From positions 73,652,924 through 73,716,923 of the forward strand of contig NC_086024.1 in NCBI RefSeq assembly GCF_036323735.1: DNA of 64,000 nucleotides. Direction: 5' to 3'. Below are positions 35,930 through 47,218 of the stretch, in pieces. The notes under the pieces are model-generated. The model did not search any database, was not told where the DNA came from, and saw only the letters and a program-made list of their open reading frames with translations. The DNA is from Rattus norvegicus. Lineage: Eukaryota; Chordata; Mammalia; Rodentia; Muridae. Position 1 is the first letter of the stretch. Each line of letters begins with the position of its first letter. The translations under genes and the position numbers were made by a program.

Positions 35930-36062
35930 TCCAATGCTTACAAGCTAGACGACCTTAGACAGGTTCCTTGACTTTTCTGAGACTCCAGATGGAAATAATT
36001 GAATACATTATGTGAATAAAGTAAGTCTGGCATTTGATATGTACAGACACTCACGAAATAGC
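35930..36062 (+). repeat. MIR SINE fragment
   Basis: The MIR core order is visible: ATGCTTACAAGCTAGACGAC, CTTAGACAGGTTCCTTGACT, TTTCTGAGACTCCAGATGGA, then a TCTGGCATTTGATATG section. Ancient and diverged. Confidence 0.78.
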
Positions 36063-37249
36063 TTTCCACTTCGGTACTGCAAAATGACAGCATCATTAAA
36101 AAATTCCATAATTTTCCATTATGTGTCTGTGGTTTGCACTGCAATGATTTGTACCAGTCTGTAAACAAAGAATGCCCACAAATATTCCACTTGATACATG
36201 TTAACTAACCATAAAGTGAATTCCCAAGCTTTGTTTTAAATGTTACAGAGCCTATGTGTTCACAAGATAATGTAAAAAGAACTCTACTTAAATGCATATT
36301 TAAAAGCACGTATCATTACTAAATATAACTAGGACTCATAATTTAAAATTTTCCTGGATCCTAACCACATTGAGTAGCTGGTTCCACATTCGTTGCGTGC
36401 CATTTTGGTTTTCTGTAGTGGCAATTTTGTGTGCTGGATCATACACAACACTCTACCATAGGACAGCCCCCTACTCCTTAAAGTAGCATCTGGCATTAAA
36501 GTAGAGGCCAAGATCATTTTTGAACAGCTCTTAAACAAGAGGTGAGGAGACAAAAATATTAGGATAAGGTAACTATAAATTGTTGACAGAAGAAATCTTG
36601 AAATCTTTCATTCTCAGACGTAAAGATTCCAAAGTATCACATTCCACATTAATAAAGATTGTTGATCTCCATAAACAATATCCCACTGCCTCACACTAAG
36701 AGGGACAGGAGCCCACCACTAAACAGAGACAGCAGGAGCATGTGTTTTTTCCATTGTGTATTCTGGCTATGCCAATATTCAACTTATAAATTCTTGGGCA
36801 AAGTATTACAGAGTACCCCAGCTCTCTCAGGCTGCCTCAACCTTCAAGTATACCCTGCACATATTCAATATACTCAGGGTTCAATGCTCAGGATTGCCAT
36901 CAATAGGAGGCCAAACTTAAGGCCTTGCTTTTCTTTTTTCTTTCTTTTCTAATCACATTTTGCCATAGTAAGGGAGGAGGCAATTCTGTATTTGGAAAGT
37001 TCGTCAGTGGAAATAATAGACTCCAAATGTTCTAAGTGCCCTTTACTCATTTCGGTAAAATAGCCTCTGTCACACTTACAACCTTCTGCCAAAGTCTACA
37101 AGGGTCAAGCTTAGTAGTAGTCAACTAGGCTAAATAATATCTTGCCCAAGTTTCCAAAACAAGTTTCCAGAACTTTCCATTTGTAAAAGTAAAGGTAGGA
37201 GCGAAACCATCCTAAACCACCACAGCAATTTAAAAGATAACCACACGTT
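36063..37249. other. unique sequence, no gene seen
   Basis: Open frames at 36329-36553 (-) and 36659-36952 (+) have no domain. No repeat recognised. Confidence 0.5.
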
Positions 37250-37400
37250 AGGTGTGGTGTGCCCCAAGGTTTTAGCACCAGAACCTGGAAGATAGAGGCA
37301 GGCAGACCTCCATGGGTTAGAGACGAGGCTGGTCTACACAGAGAGTTCCAGGCCAGTCAGAGCTACACAGGGAGACCTTGCCTCAATAAACAAAAACAAA
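37250..37400 (+). mobile_element. B1 SINE
   Basis: B1 body with diverged head: AGGTGTGGTGTGCCCCAAGG, GATAGAGGCAGGCAGACCTC, GAGGCTGGTCTACACAGAGA, GCTACACAGGGAGACCTTGC, then a CAATAAACAAAAAC tail. 7SL-derived, Pol III type. Confidence 0.85.
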
Positions 37401-37945
37401 GAAAATGATAAACTTGACTTTTAACTCCCATAACCCTAACCACCATTACCTTGGCAACACCAGCCTCAGAACAGTGTCCTCTCTTTCCTTGCTAAATGAA
37501 TCCTGAAAATTACAAGTTAATAAGTCAAATTAGAGTCGATATCATTTGAATATTCTAAACCCCATACCAATACCATGGAGGGTTAATAAACTCCTGGGTT
37601 ATAACTTCTATAGCAAATAAAGTCTTCAATAACTTGCTTCAAAATCTAACAACCTGTCTGACACCAGCCAAGTGCGCTCATGTGCAACACACATGCTTGC
37701 ATCACTCGCTGAATGAGTCTGCAGAAAGCCTGTTAAGCCCATTGTTCATGGGTTGCCAGTCAAGAATAATAACTTGGAGACACTTATGTAATCAAACATT
37801 AGAAGTTTCTAAGTAGATTTTTAATTAAACATAAACCCTGTTTATTTGTGTGTTTCCTTTCGTGGTACTGAAAATTAAACAAAGTCTTGGCACAAAACTA
37901 GTCTGAGCACTCCATACTCAGTCATATCCCTAACCATTTTATCTG
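37401..37945. other. unique sequence, no gene seen
   Basis: No repeat or gene recognised; short unsupported frames only. Confidence 0.5.
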
Positions 37946-37949
37946 TGTT

Positions 37950-38060
37950 TTTGTTAAGCTGCTGAGGCTACCCTTGAACTCAACTGGCAGCCCAGACTCC
38001 TTTTGCTTTGGGCCTCCAAAATAGCTGATGTTTCAGGCCTTCAGCACCAGGCTCAGCTTG
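37950..38060 (-). mobile_element. old B1-like SINE, antisense
   Basis: GAGGCTACCCTTGAACTCAA, TTTGGGCCTCCAAAATAGCT and TTCAGCACCAGGCTCAGC match a reversed, diverged B1. Confidence 0.6.
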
Positions 38061-38640
38061 ATGGTTACATATCAACCCGTTCATTCATTCATCCATCCAA
38101 CCAGCTACATACTATCTATCATCTATCATTGATTTATTTGAGAATTAGAGAGCCCTGTGAATGCAGAGATTCTAGCATCTGTCAGATGATGACATCAGAA
38201 TCCAGGTGTTACCCCCTCATCAGTAGATATTGAGAAAGACTGAGAATTAATAGCTTAGCAGAAGACCATTTCAAATTAATGTACTACAAGAAATGGCCAA
38301 CATATGCCTGCCGTTTCATATGGAAAGTCTCAAAATGATACGACTTAGTGTTCAAAATCAACTGAGATCAGCTTTCCTTAAAGAGAAACTGAAAGATATA
38401 GTCTTCCATGGGTTTCAGGAGAGTAGCTTTCTCAGGTTACACACACGCAAGTTCTGGAAGGCATTTCCCAGTCAAAGAAAGAGAATGGATGCAGTCTCCA
38501 AAGCAAAATTTATATAATGGTTATTTCTTCTCAATGCTGTGCATGTAATGACAGTGGGATACACAGGAAAGAGTCGAGCTAACCCGTGACAGCCAATAAG
38601 AAGTAGCTGTTGATCAGGCAGACAGTTTTATCCTTAAATG
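38061..38640. other. unique sequence, no gene seen
   Basis: A short (CATT/CATC)n patch lies at 38083-38130; otherwise single-copy-looking. Confidence 0.5.
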
Positions 38641-38760
38641 TATAGAGATATATGTATCCATTTGAATATATGTATACATTCATATATACATATATATTCA
38701 TATATATGTATATATACATATATGTACACATATATATAGATATATATGTATATATGAATG
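38641..38760. repeat. (TATATG/CATATA)n palindromic AT tract
   Basis: 120 bp of alternating TA with regularly placed G and C. It contains a perfect 22-bp palindrome at 38702-38723. Self-complementary DNA of this kind can extrude cruciforms. Confidence 0.93.
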
Positions 38761-39094
38761 AAAGAGTACTACCAGGAGGCAGGGAAAGCCCACTCTAGTA
38801 AAAGTATACATTTCAGAGGGATAGAGGATGAGAGTTTGATACTTCCTAACTCATCAAAATATACTAATAAATTTATACCAAAGTGTGGGTCTAACCCCTT
38901 GGGATAATTACTCATTCATCCATCCATTATATCACAGAGTAGGGATTGTGAACAGCAGTGTTCAGAATAAGAACACAAGTATTTTCTCAAGATTGTAGTA
39001 GCATCTTCCTCATTTTCATCTGGGGAGCTATGAAATAATTTTTTCACATCCTTTTCCCTCCACAATAAAGTCCAGCCTCTTCACTTCATTTCAT
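38761..39094. other. unique sequence, no gene seen
   Basis: Short interval with nothing recognisable. Confidence 0.45.
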
Positions 39095-39495
39095 TTCACA
39101 AAATGTTATGATAAAGTATCCTGACCAAACGCAACTTAGAGAAGAAAGGTAAATTTGGCTTATAATCACAGGTTACCAGTTCATCATTTAAGGTAAGTCA
39201 CAGAAGCAAGTGCTTGAGACAGCTGGTTACACCATATCCACAGTCAAGGGCAGAAACGATGTCCCCATGCAGCCTGCTTACCTGTTCATTTTCTCAGGAC
39301 TCAACTAGCTTTCTCAACTGGTAGAGGTGAACTGGTGCTGCCCACATCCGGGTGGGTTGGGGAACGAGTCTACCTGTATGCATCACATTTCGTACAATCT
39401 CCTATAGATATGCTCGTAGTCCAAACTAAACTAGGGAATTCTTCTTTAGGACTCTCTAATGGGTGAATCTGGGTTGTACCAGGTTGACAGATGAA
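39095..39495 (-). repeat. rodent LTR-like repeat, antisense
   Basis: Read on +: TGTTATGATAAAGTATCCTG, ACCAAACGCAACTTAGAGAA, TTTGGCTTATAATCACAGGT, GTGCTGCCCACATCCGGGTG, then CCAGGTTGACAGATGAAATT. This is the reverse of the family seen in + orientation at 61614-61984. Diverged, non-coding; class probably MaLR-like. Confidence 0.65.
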
Positions 39496-39499
39496 ATTA

Positions 39500-39715
39500 A
39501 CCACCAAAGGTACTGAGATATGGCTCACAGGTAAAGAACACTGGTTCCTCTTCTAGATGTCTTGGGTTTGATGCCCAGCACCCAAATGACAGGCCACAAA
39601 CACTGTAACTCCAGGTCCAGGGATCTGATAGCCTCTTCTGGCCTCCAGGTATGGTTCATAGATATACGTGCAAACAAAATATGCATTTACATAAAATGTT
39701 ATAAACAAAAAAAAT
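39500..39715 (+). mobile_element. B3-type SINE
   Basis: Head GAGATATGGCTCACAGG, then GGTTTGATGCCCAGCACCCA, TGTAACTCCAGGTCCAGGGA, TCTGATAGCCTCTTCTGGCC, CAAACAAAATATGC and an A-rich tail. Diverged from consensus. Confidence 0.85.
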
Positions 39716-40129
39716 AAACTAACAATATGGTGAGTCTTTACTCTGGGACAGATTTATGTCCTCATGGAGCAAACATTAACATCTGTGATTGGATTTTGTC
39801 CTCTAAAAAACCAAATTCTTTTGAGAACATCATGCTAGGTAAGTACTTATAGAGACAGAAGACAAAAAAAGAGAGTGAGATCTAGTATTTCACAAACAGT
39901 GGTTCAGGAAACCATACAAGAGAGTAAATCTTAATATCCACTCTTCTAGAAGACAGAGACTGGGGCGCATGGGAATTGTGATTCTATAGCAGAAAGATAA
40001 AGAATGAGATACAAACCCAGGATTCTGTATCCAGAGTGGATAACGGTCTATTGCTACTTTTCAGGTGACCTTCTTTCTTCCACTTCCTCCTGTCTTATAC
40101 TATGCTATCAAAACATAGATCTAAGACCA
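39716..40129. other. unique sequence, no gene seen
   Basis: Nothing recognisable. Confidence 0.45.
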
Positions 40130-40255
40130 AAGGCAATATCATCACCTAGAAATATGATAGAAGGTTCTTCCCTAGACCTGACAAGTACAAAATCATCCCA
40201 GGACCCCAGGGTGACTGACTGCACATTTACTGTTGAAAAGCACCACTCTCCAGTT
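40130..40255. repeat. MER5A-like hAT relic
   Basis: Matches by eye in order: AATATCATCACCTAGAAATA, CCCTAGACCTGACAAGTACA, GACCCCAGGGTGACTGACTG, then TTGAAAAGCACCACTCTCCA, the MER5-type terminus. Confidence 0.55.
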
Positions 40256-40655
40256 TAGTAGAGCCAGAAAAAAACAATGTTCATACTGATGTCCGCCTCC
40301 ATTTTCTATTTCAGACCATGGCTATTAAGGTGGTAAGGACTAGGTAATACAATTGTTTCCAAAAGGGTTAAATCCTATGGAAACATCTCATACTTGCAAT
40401 ACAAATGGAACTGGCTGGACACTCAAGTAAACCTCAAGCTTTCTCATGATGTCTCCTGTTGCTTGCTGGCTCCCATCTTCCTGAGTCATGTCTTACCGTC
40501 ATTTCCTCTCTATCTCCTTTGTATTGGGCTCTTTTTTACTTCCCTCTTTCTTCCTGCTCTACTTCCTTCTGTTTCTACCTGTTAGTATACTAACTCTCCT
40601 GCCTCGTCTTTTCATCTCAATTTTAACTATCAAATTTCTGTACTATTTATAACGA
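40256..40655. other. unique sequence, no gene seen
   Basis: A pyrimidine-rich stretch (40480-40620, TTCCTCTCTATCTCC-like) and nothing else recognisable. Confidence 0.45.
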
Positions 40656-40668
40656 TAACACACATACA

Positions 40669-40703
<35 letters not shown>
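40656..40703. repeat. (CA)n microsatellite
   Basis: CA repeat with ATA interruptions at the left and a pure run at the right. Confidence 0.97.
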
Positions 40704-42426
40704 TGACCGACAAAGCCTTTGTCTCTATTTGGAGCTCTAGGTATGTGGAGTGGTGAACCTGTCCTAGAATTTATATATTCATTAAGTAGTTCGACATGTA
40801 AAGAAGTAATACTGACCCTATCTGTTCAAAACACAAATACATTCACCCCTAAAGCCATATTATAAAGCCTCACAAAGGAAGAGTCAGCCAAAACATCAGT
40901 GAATAAGGGAGAACAAATAAATGAACTGAAATCTTTTCTTGAACCTTTAAACCTGGTTATTTGTATACCTCATTAAAGGATGACATTTATAACCTCATGA
41001 AATCTGGAAAAGTTTGCAACTGTTTTAATGAAAAGAACACACTATAAAGAAGGGTATGTAACTTGACTAGTTCTCTGACTCTTGAAAGGCTCCTACCTTG
41101 TGACTCTGAGAAGCCCTGGGCACACAGTGGACATAAGCTCATACTACTCACTCTGTGGCATCAGCAAAGTCTGTCTGTAGTCCTTCCTGCCAACAGGCTA
41201 GACATGGGAAAGAAATGACTGTACTCCAGCCATTAAAGGCCCTCAACTGATACCCCAACAATCAGTACAGAGATTGAACCTCACTGACCTTATAACCTGT
41301 GAAATATATTGGCAAAGATGTTGTTTTACAACACTGTTTTGGGGTATGTGGTTTTGTAGCAATAACAAGCATCATAAAGCCCACCTTCAGGATAAATCTA
41401 TTGAAAGGCATTTTTAGTATTTTATTCCTAGGTCTTCCTTAAGCCAAAATTAGACTGCTTCATACAACTGAATTGGGATGCATGTTGCTGTATTTTTTTT
41501 GTCTGTTTATAATGTGCTTATTAAATCATGTAGAGAACTGTAGGGAGTACCATCAATATACCTTCTCTCCATGAATTACTCTTCAGCATGAAGCTCCTAT
41601 TTTCTTCTACTAAAACAGAAATGTCACATTTGACCTTGTTCAAGTTCAGACCACTCCCCCCCCACTTACCCTCCAAAATTATGAGTCCTTTACACCAGAT
41701 GGTAGCTGTAGTCACATGCTACATTTGATTTTTATCTAAGTTCATATTTACTGCTAAAATATTTCCTTTAAATTTTTATTTGCATATCAGGAAAAATAAA
41801 CAAAACACCAGAAAGAAAGAAACTGATTCACTTATTTCCTTGAAGCTGGCAGATTTCATAGAAAGAGTCTTTGTAATAGAAAATATTAATGAAGAAGCAG
41901 TGTTTTGTGCAGACATTTGCCTGCTCTGTCTACTTCGTTTATAAATGCATTTTGATGAGGGAATACAGACTACACAGATCTGCAAGTGTTCCTTTTTCCA
42001 ACATTTGTTCTCAATTCAAAGATTAGAAATGGCTGATCTACTACATTTGGGGGGCTGGCTTATGAATGTGGCACTTATAGCACATTGTTTCAGCAGCTGC
42101 AAGGCTAACATCTCATAAATAGCCCATCCTCCCAAACATATGATTAGACAATAAGGGGAATCTGAAATTTGTTTGAAATCAGTAGCCATAAAGTAGATAC
42201 AGTGTACTACAAATTGCCCCTCCCTCCTTCCACCCCAGAGTGTGTATTGAAACATGTTTTACTGGGACTTCGTGTGCCAAGAAGCCAATCAGAGTGGAGT
42301 TGTCTTTGTACAATTCAATTATGTGTATTGTCGAATCTTCCAATTTAGGAAATCTATTCTCTACAGTATTATTGCCCTAAATTCATGTCTACCCTGAGAC
42401 ACATTTGAGGGACTATATATCCTCAA

Positions 42427-42427
<1 letters not shown>
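40704..42427. other. unique sequence with possible LTR remnant
   Basis: The stretch 41090-41370 ends with GTATGTGGTTTTGTAGCAATAACAAG, which recalls an old LTR-like repeat end, but the rest is unreadable. No gene. Confidence 0.4.

Positions 42428-42485
<58 letters not shown>
42428..42485. repeat. (CA)28 microsatellite
   Basis: Essentially pure CA repeat. A copy of TCCTCAAATA lies on each side (42420 region and 42489), so the tract sits inside a short direct repeat. Confidence 0.97.
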
Positions 42486-42487
<2 letters not shown>

Positions 42488-42611
42488 TATCCTCAAATAT
42501 ACATATATATTTTTACATAAGTTTACATATTTAATCTTAATACTGACAGATTTGATAAAAGGGAGGATCTAAGAGACAAAGTCTAACTTCTAATCAACAC
42601 ACAGAAAAAAA

Positions 42612-42745
42612 AATCAGTAAGCAGTGGTGTTGCATGTCTTTAATCCCAGCACCCAAGAAGAAGCCAACATATCTTCTATCAGTTCCAGGCCAGCCTGGTC
42701 TATAGAGCTGAACACATGACCACATAAAAAATCTTGTTTTGAAAG
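42612..42745 (+). mobile_element. B1 SINE
   Basis: CAGTGGTGTTGCATGTCTTT, AATCCCAGCACCCAAGAAGA, GTTCCAGGCCAGCCTGGTCT, then a degraded 3' part and TCTTGTTTTGAAAG. Its tail opens directly into the purine tract. Confidence 0.85.
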
Positions 42746-43078
42746 TTGGAGGAAAGGAAAGGGAAAGGGAAAAGGGAAAAGGAAAAGAGGGAAAGAGAAA
42801 TAGGGAAAGGGAAAAAGGGAAAGGGGAAAGAAAAAGAAAGGAAAGAAGAGGAGAGAGAAGAGAAGGAGGGATGGGGAGAGGGGAAGGGACTGAATGGGAC
42901 AAGACAGAGAAGAGAGGAGAGGAGAGGTGAGGAGGGGAGAGGAGGGGAGGAGTGGGGAGGGGAGGGGAGAGGAGAGGAGAGGAGGGGAGGGGAGGGGAGG
43001 GGGAGGGAGGGGAGGGAAGGGAAAAGGAGGGGGAAGGGGAAAGGAGGGAAGGGGAGGGGAGAGAAGAGGAGAGAATCA
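42746..43078. repeat. 330-bp polypurine tract (GGAAA, GGGA, GGAGA words)
   Basis: A/G on the + strand with very few pyrimidines, starting at the B1 tail. Word type shifts from GGAAA/GGGAAA to GGAGA/GGGGA. The overlapping open frames (Glu/Arg/Gly- or Pro/Ser/Leu-rich) are artefacts. Confidence 0.96.
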
Positions 43079-43487
43079 CAGCTACAGGGAATGAAACAAA
43101 ACCTCAAGCTTGTTGGTGTCCTGGGTCCACAGAGAGAAGCATTCTCGACAAGTAACCATAATATATCTTGGGACTATAAGTTGTATAGTTCTAGCTTATA
43201 CTAACAGTGCATAACAACACTTAAAAAACTGTGAGTTCCATCCATGTGGACTGGTTAAGGTGTCCCTCCACACAATGACAGGAGACAGGCTACTGCCCTC
43301 TCTGTTTTACACAGAAAGTGACTGAAAATACTTTTTATTCACTGTATTTTATGATGTACTTTAAATTTTTACCCATTTTTCTTCACTCAGCTGACATCTT
43401 ATCCTTTCCTAACCTCACTGTTTATTCTTTTAGCTAAGGCTTAATCAATCTTGTTCATGCTTATTGATCTATTTGTTTAGAAGGGTT
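43079..43487. other. unique sequence, no gene seen
   Basis: Nothing recognisable. Confidence 0.45.
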
Positions 43488-43625
43488 GTTGTTTTTAATT
43501 GTTTGTTTTTTGAAAGAACGTCTTGCTTAGCAGCTCTGGCTGACCTGGAACTGACCCCAAACCTGAAGAAATCCTCCTGTCTCAAGTTTCCCAAGTACTA
43601 AAATTTCAGGTTCAGCACACATCAG
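43488..43625 (-). mobile_element. B1-like SINE, antisense
   Basis: TTGTTTTTTGAAAGAACGTC, CTGGCTGACCTGGAACTGAC, AATCCTCCTGTCTCAAGTTT, CCCAAGTACTAAAATTTCAG: a reversed, diverged B1. Confidence 0.8.
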
Positions 43626-44356
43626 GCTTCTCTGGTTCTTGGAGGATTTCTTCCCACAGCTGTCCACAGCAGCACGTACAGAGTTAGCGTTACATATGTT
43701 CACGTTATATCCTGTAAATATGTTGCTTTTTCACTCAAACTTAACATGGTATCTCATTCCATGCAAATCTAATTCCGTGTATATATAATCCAGGTAATTA
43801 TTATTAATATCTAGATCTCTCCATCCATTACCATATGACATTATTTATTTCAAATGTTTTCACAACTGGTGTGCTATAAGACCCTTTGGGTCTGAGAAGT
43901 TAACACTGCATGCCTACTTCACTAAAGATAGTTAATCTCCTCCAGAGTAATTTTATAAATTCAAACAACAATACACTATTGAGAGAGACCCTCTCACCAC
44001 CATCAAATGCTCATCTCCAAAGTCGTGCACTTTTTTGAGCATGTAACATAACATCACATTCTCATTCATAAGCTATGAATTCCCAAGAGGACCACAAGTG
44101 CATTCATTCGTTTACATTTTCTCCTCTTTAAATTCACTAAGTGTTCACTCATTTTCCTCAAGTACCCTTACTTTTTTCTAACTAACTTGTAAAATTTATT
44201 TCCAGCTACCTATTATATGTATTATTTTTCCCACAATGACTTCACTTTTAGTTTGTTGGTAGTAGTCTTTGCAACACAGAAAATTTAAATCAGAGATGAC
44301 GGATTTATCTATATTTTCCTTTTGTTCAATTCAAAGAGATTAAACGTATGAAAATG
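43626..44356. other. unique AT-rich sequence, no gene seen
   Basis: Nothing recognisable. Confidence 0.45.
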
Positions 44357-44365
44357 TATCTTTCA

Positions 44366-44514
44366 CCTGGGTGGTGGTAGCACATGCCTGAAATCACTCA
44401 GGAGGCAGAGCCAGATAAGTCTCTGAGTTCAAGGCCAGCTTGGTTTACAAGTTCAAGGACAGCCAGGGTCACACAGAGAAACCTTGTCTTAGGGGGAATA
44501 AAGTTTAGAGAAGA
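44366..44514 (+). mobile_element. B1 SINE with probable TSD
   Basis: CTGGGTGGTGGTAGCACATG, AGGAGGCAGAGCCAG, AGTTCAAGGCCAGCTTGGTT, AGCCAGGGTCACACAGAGAA and ACCTTGTCTTAG. Direct repeats TATCTTTCA lie at 44357-44365 and 44515-44523; the match extends left to 13 bases with two mismatches. Confidence 0.92.
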
Positions 44515-44881
44515 TATCTTTCATTTACAACTTTAAAAGTAGAAATACTTACTAGAGATTTCCTTAGAGAAAATTAAGGAAAGAATAAAAAATGAACTAA
44601 CTCATTTCTTGTTCTTGGAAAAATACTTCAAATGACATTTCAAATACTGGATAATAAAATTTATTGTAAGTAGACCTTTATTTTATATTCAAGCAAACAT
44701 TTAAAATTTTATATAGTTTTTACTAAAATAATAGCATCCGACCTGAAAAGGCATCCAGTAGTTTATGATGTGATGTTAAACTTAGCAACAGGCCTATTTG
44801 CAGTATTTCATCATATTCCTTTGGGAACTGGCATGGCACTATGAAAATGATTATTCTTCTCAGGTCAGAATTGATTGTCTA
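44515..44881. other. unique AT-rich sequence, no gene seen
   Basis: Nothing recognisable. Confidence 0.45.
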
Positions 44882-45472
44882 AGATTTTATTTTTATTTAT
44901 GTGTCTATGTGTGTGTCAGTGTGTAGATTTGTACTCTGGAAGCAGCACCAACAAAGGACAATGGGGGCGGCAGATCCTCTTGAGGCTGGAGTCACAGGTG
45001 ATTGTGAGGCTGGAGTCACAGGTGATTGTGAGGCTGGAGTCACAGGTGATTGTGAGGCTGGAGTCACAGGTGATTGTGAGGCTGGAGTCACAGATGATTG
45101 TGAGGCTGGAGTCACAGGTGATTGTGAGGCTGGAGTCACAGGTGATTGTGAGGCTGGAGTCACAGGTGATTGTGAGGCTGGAGTCACAGGTGATTGTGAG
45201 GCTGGAGTCACAGATGATTGTGAGGTTGGAGTCACAGGTGATTGTGAGGCTGGAGTCACAGGTGATTGTGAGGCTGGAGTCACAGGTGATTGTGAGGCTG
45301 GAGTCACAGGTGATTGTGAGGCTGGAGTCACAGGTGATTGTGAGGCTGGAGTCACAGGTGATTGTGAGGCTGGAGTCACAGGTGATTGTGAGGCTGGAGT
45401 CACAGATGATTGTGAGCTGTCTGAAGTGGGTGCTGGGTACCAAAATTAAGTTCTCTCAAAGGGCAGCAACAT
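44882..45472 (-). mobile_element. B3-type SINE, antisense, split by an internal minisatellite
   Basis: Left of the array: GATTTTATTTTTATTTATGT, GTGTGTCAGTGTGTAG, GGCGGCAGATCCTC, the reversed SINE tail and body. Right of the array: TGAGCTGTCTGAAGTGGGTG, CTGGGTACCAAAATTAAG, TTCTCTCAAAGGGCAGCA, the reversed tRNA-like half. The repeat unit matches the SINE body itself (CTGGAGT-CACAG-G-GATTGTGAG), so the array grew from within the element. Plus- and minus-strand open frames of 168-213 codons across it come from the repeat. Confidence 0.8.
44982..45413. repeat. 24-bp minisatellite, 18 copies, nearly identical
   Basis: Eighteen head-to-tail 24-base units, beginning GAGGCTGGAGTCACAGG and ending TGATTGT, with no length variation. 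Units 5, 10 and 18 carry G-to-A (CAGATG for CAGGTG); unit 11 alone carries C-to-T (GAGGTTGG). All others are identical. Units 1-5 equal units 6-10, giving a 120-bp higher-order repeat. Because 24 is a multiple of 3, four of six frames stay open. Confidence 0.99.
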
Positions 45473-47159
45473 TCTTCACCACCAACCATCCTACCAGCTA
45501 TGGGTTTTATTACTGAGGTAAGGAGGATTTCCTTTGTAGGTTTTTCAGAAATCGGAATATAAGTTTCATACACGACTAAAGAATATTAGAAAGGAACTAA
45601 AAAGATCAAGGTCAATTTTTCTCTTATCTCTAGCTTCTTATCTTTATATCCCAAAAGAACCGTTTTAAAGGTGACCCCTTAGTGACTCTTTCCTTGTCCA
45701 GCATTATGCATTTGGATGGCAAAATCACTTCACATGTAAGAACCTTCCGTTATTGTCACCTGCAAAAATGCCACTTTAACCATATTTTCCTTCTAGGCAG
45801 AATAATTAGGCAGAAAGATCACCAAAATGATTTTCTTTCAAATAAATCTGTCCCCTCCAAGGCAAAAGATCATTCTCGGAAGCTAAGTTTCATTTTAACA
45901 TTCAGCCGCCCAGATGAGACCGGCAACTTCCCTTCCCTAATAGACCTTCTGAAATAAAAAACCCATTACTTTCAAACCAGAGACGGTGTGTCTCAGAGAA
46001 AATGGGTTCTGATAATGTCAAATACACTCAGTGCACATCCAGAGAGGAGAGAATGGAGCAGCCTTCCGTTCCCATCAAGTAGGAAATGCCTCAGTTGGAA
46101 CGAAGGTAACACTATTCCACTTTATACGTGACTCCATATCCATTTCCGAGCTATCTCCAAAGAACTACGCAGACGTCGCTTCCTATACATTGAAATTGCT
46201 ACTTGTTAAATTCAACCAATTTCCATCTCCTATACAACAAAGCAGTACCTCCTACTCCTGCTTTCCATCCATCGGACCCATTACCAACCAGATGACAGGG
46301 AGTTTATAAAAGAAAGAAAAGAAGAAAAATTCTCAAGAGAGTAACTATTCAAACCTCTCCGTGGAAAAGCTGATGTCAAGGCCTACAGCACCGCTCCTAA
46401 GGAACACACATTGCTCTTACATCTCTATCTCCCAGTCACACAGCAGGACAACTCTTCCTTTACACAGTAACTACATGGACCTGAACGCTCATTTCTGTGT
46501 ATCCATAGAACTTTACCATCCTCAACCATGTGTATTTTCAAGCAGTGTTTTCCAGTAGAACACTGCTAATGGATTTTATCAAATGGGCTCTGCTGCTGCA
46601 GAGAGAGCCAGGGGCTGGTCACTGTTGGTGGAGGAACCCTTTTATCTACTGTTGAAATTCCCCTTGTTCTTGTTTCATTATTCATACGCTGATACCTTCC
46701 CTCTGATGGATCCATAAAACATTTTCCCATCAAAATTTTGGAAGCATTAGGTCTGAAGTAAGAGAGATGAACTAGAAAGAGGGAGACAGGACCTTCACAT
46801 ATCATTATACCATGGATTTGTTAGCCCAAATTTTCAGAAAAAAATAAAAACAGACACATGCTCAATAATTTAATATTTTATATACCAAATTGTAGATACT
46901 ATATTATCGACTGCCTACCACTGCTTTTTAATCTAAGTATCTATCAGTGACACTAACTTGTAGAAAGTTTGTTTAAACAGCAATTGTGTTAACCATTCCT
47001 TATCCAAAATACTTAAGGCTTTAAGTTCTCAGTTCCAGATTTATTGGTATTTATTGGAACTCTCATGGGCGTAGCCTAAATGTAGTATTCTTTCTAGTAT
47101 TCCTGTTGTTACATATGATGCAACATCCCAGGAGGTCAGTGATGGGATTTGTGGATGTG
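45473..47159. other. unique sequence, no gene seen
   Basis: Includes relatively CpG-retaining sequence at 45900-46300 and a TATA-like GAGTTTATAAAAG at 46300, with no transcript-like feature downstream. Frames of about 92 codons (45682-45957, 46031-46309) have no domain. Confidence 0.45.
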
Positions 47160-47218
47160 TATGCGTGTGAGTGTGTGTGAGAGAGAAAGAGAGAGGGGGG
47201 AGAGAGAGGGAGATAGAG
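47160..47218. repeat. (TG)n/(GA)n simple repeat
   Basis: GTGTGTGTGAGAG passing into GAGAGA with G-run interruptions. Confidence 0.9.

Noticed and set aside
44982..45413. CRISPR array
   Set aside because: Units are head-to-tail with no spacers, and the context is a mammalian SINE.
46290..46320. TATA-box promoter (GAGTTTATAAAAG)
   Set aside because: No initiator, CpG island or transcript-like sequence downstream.
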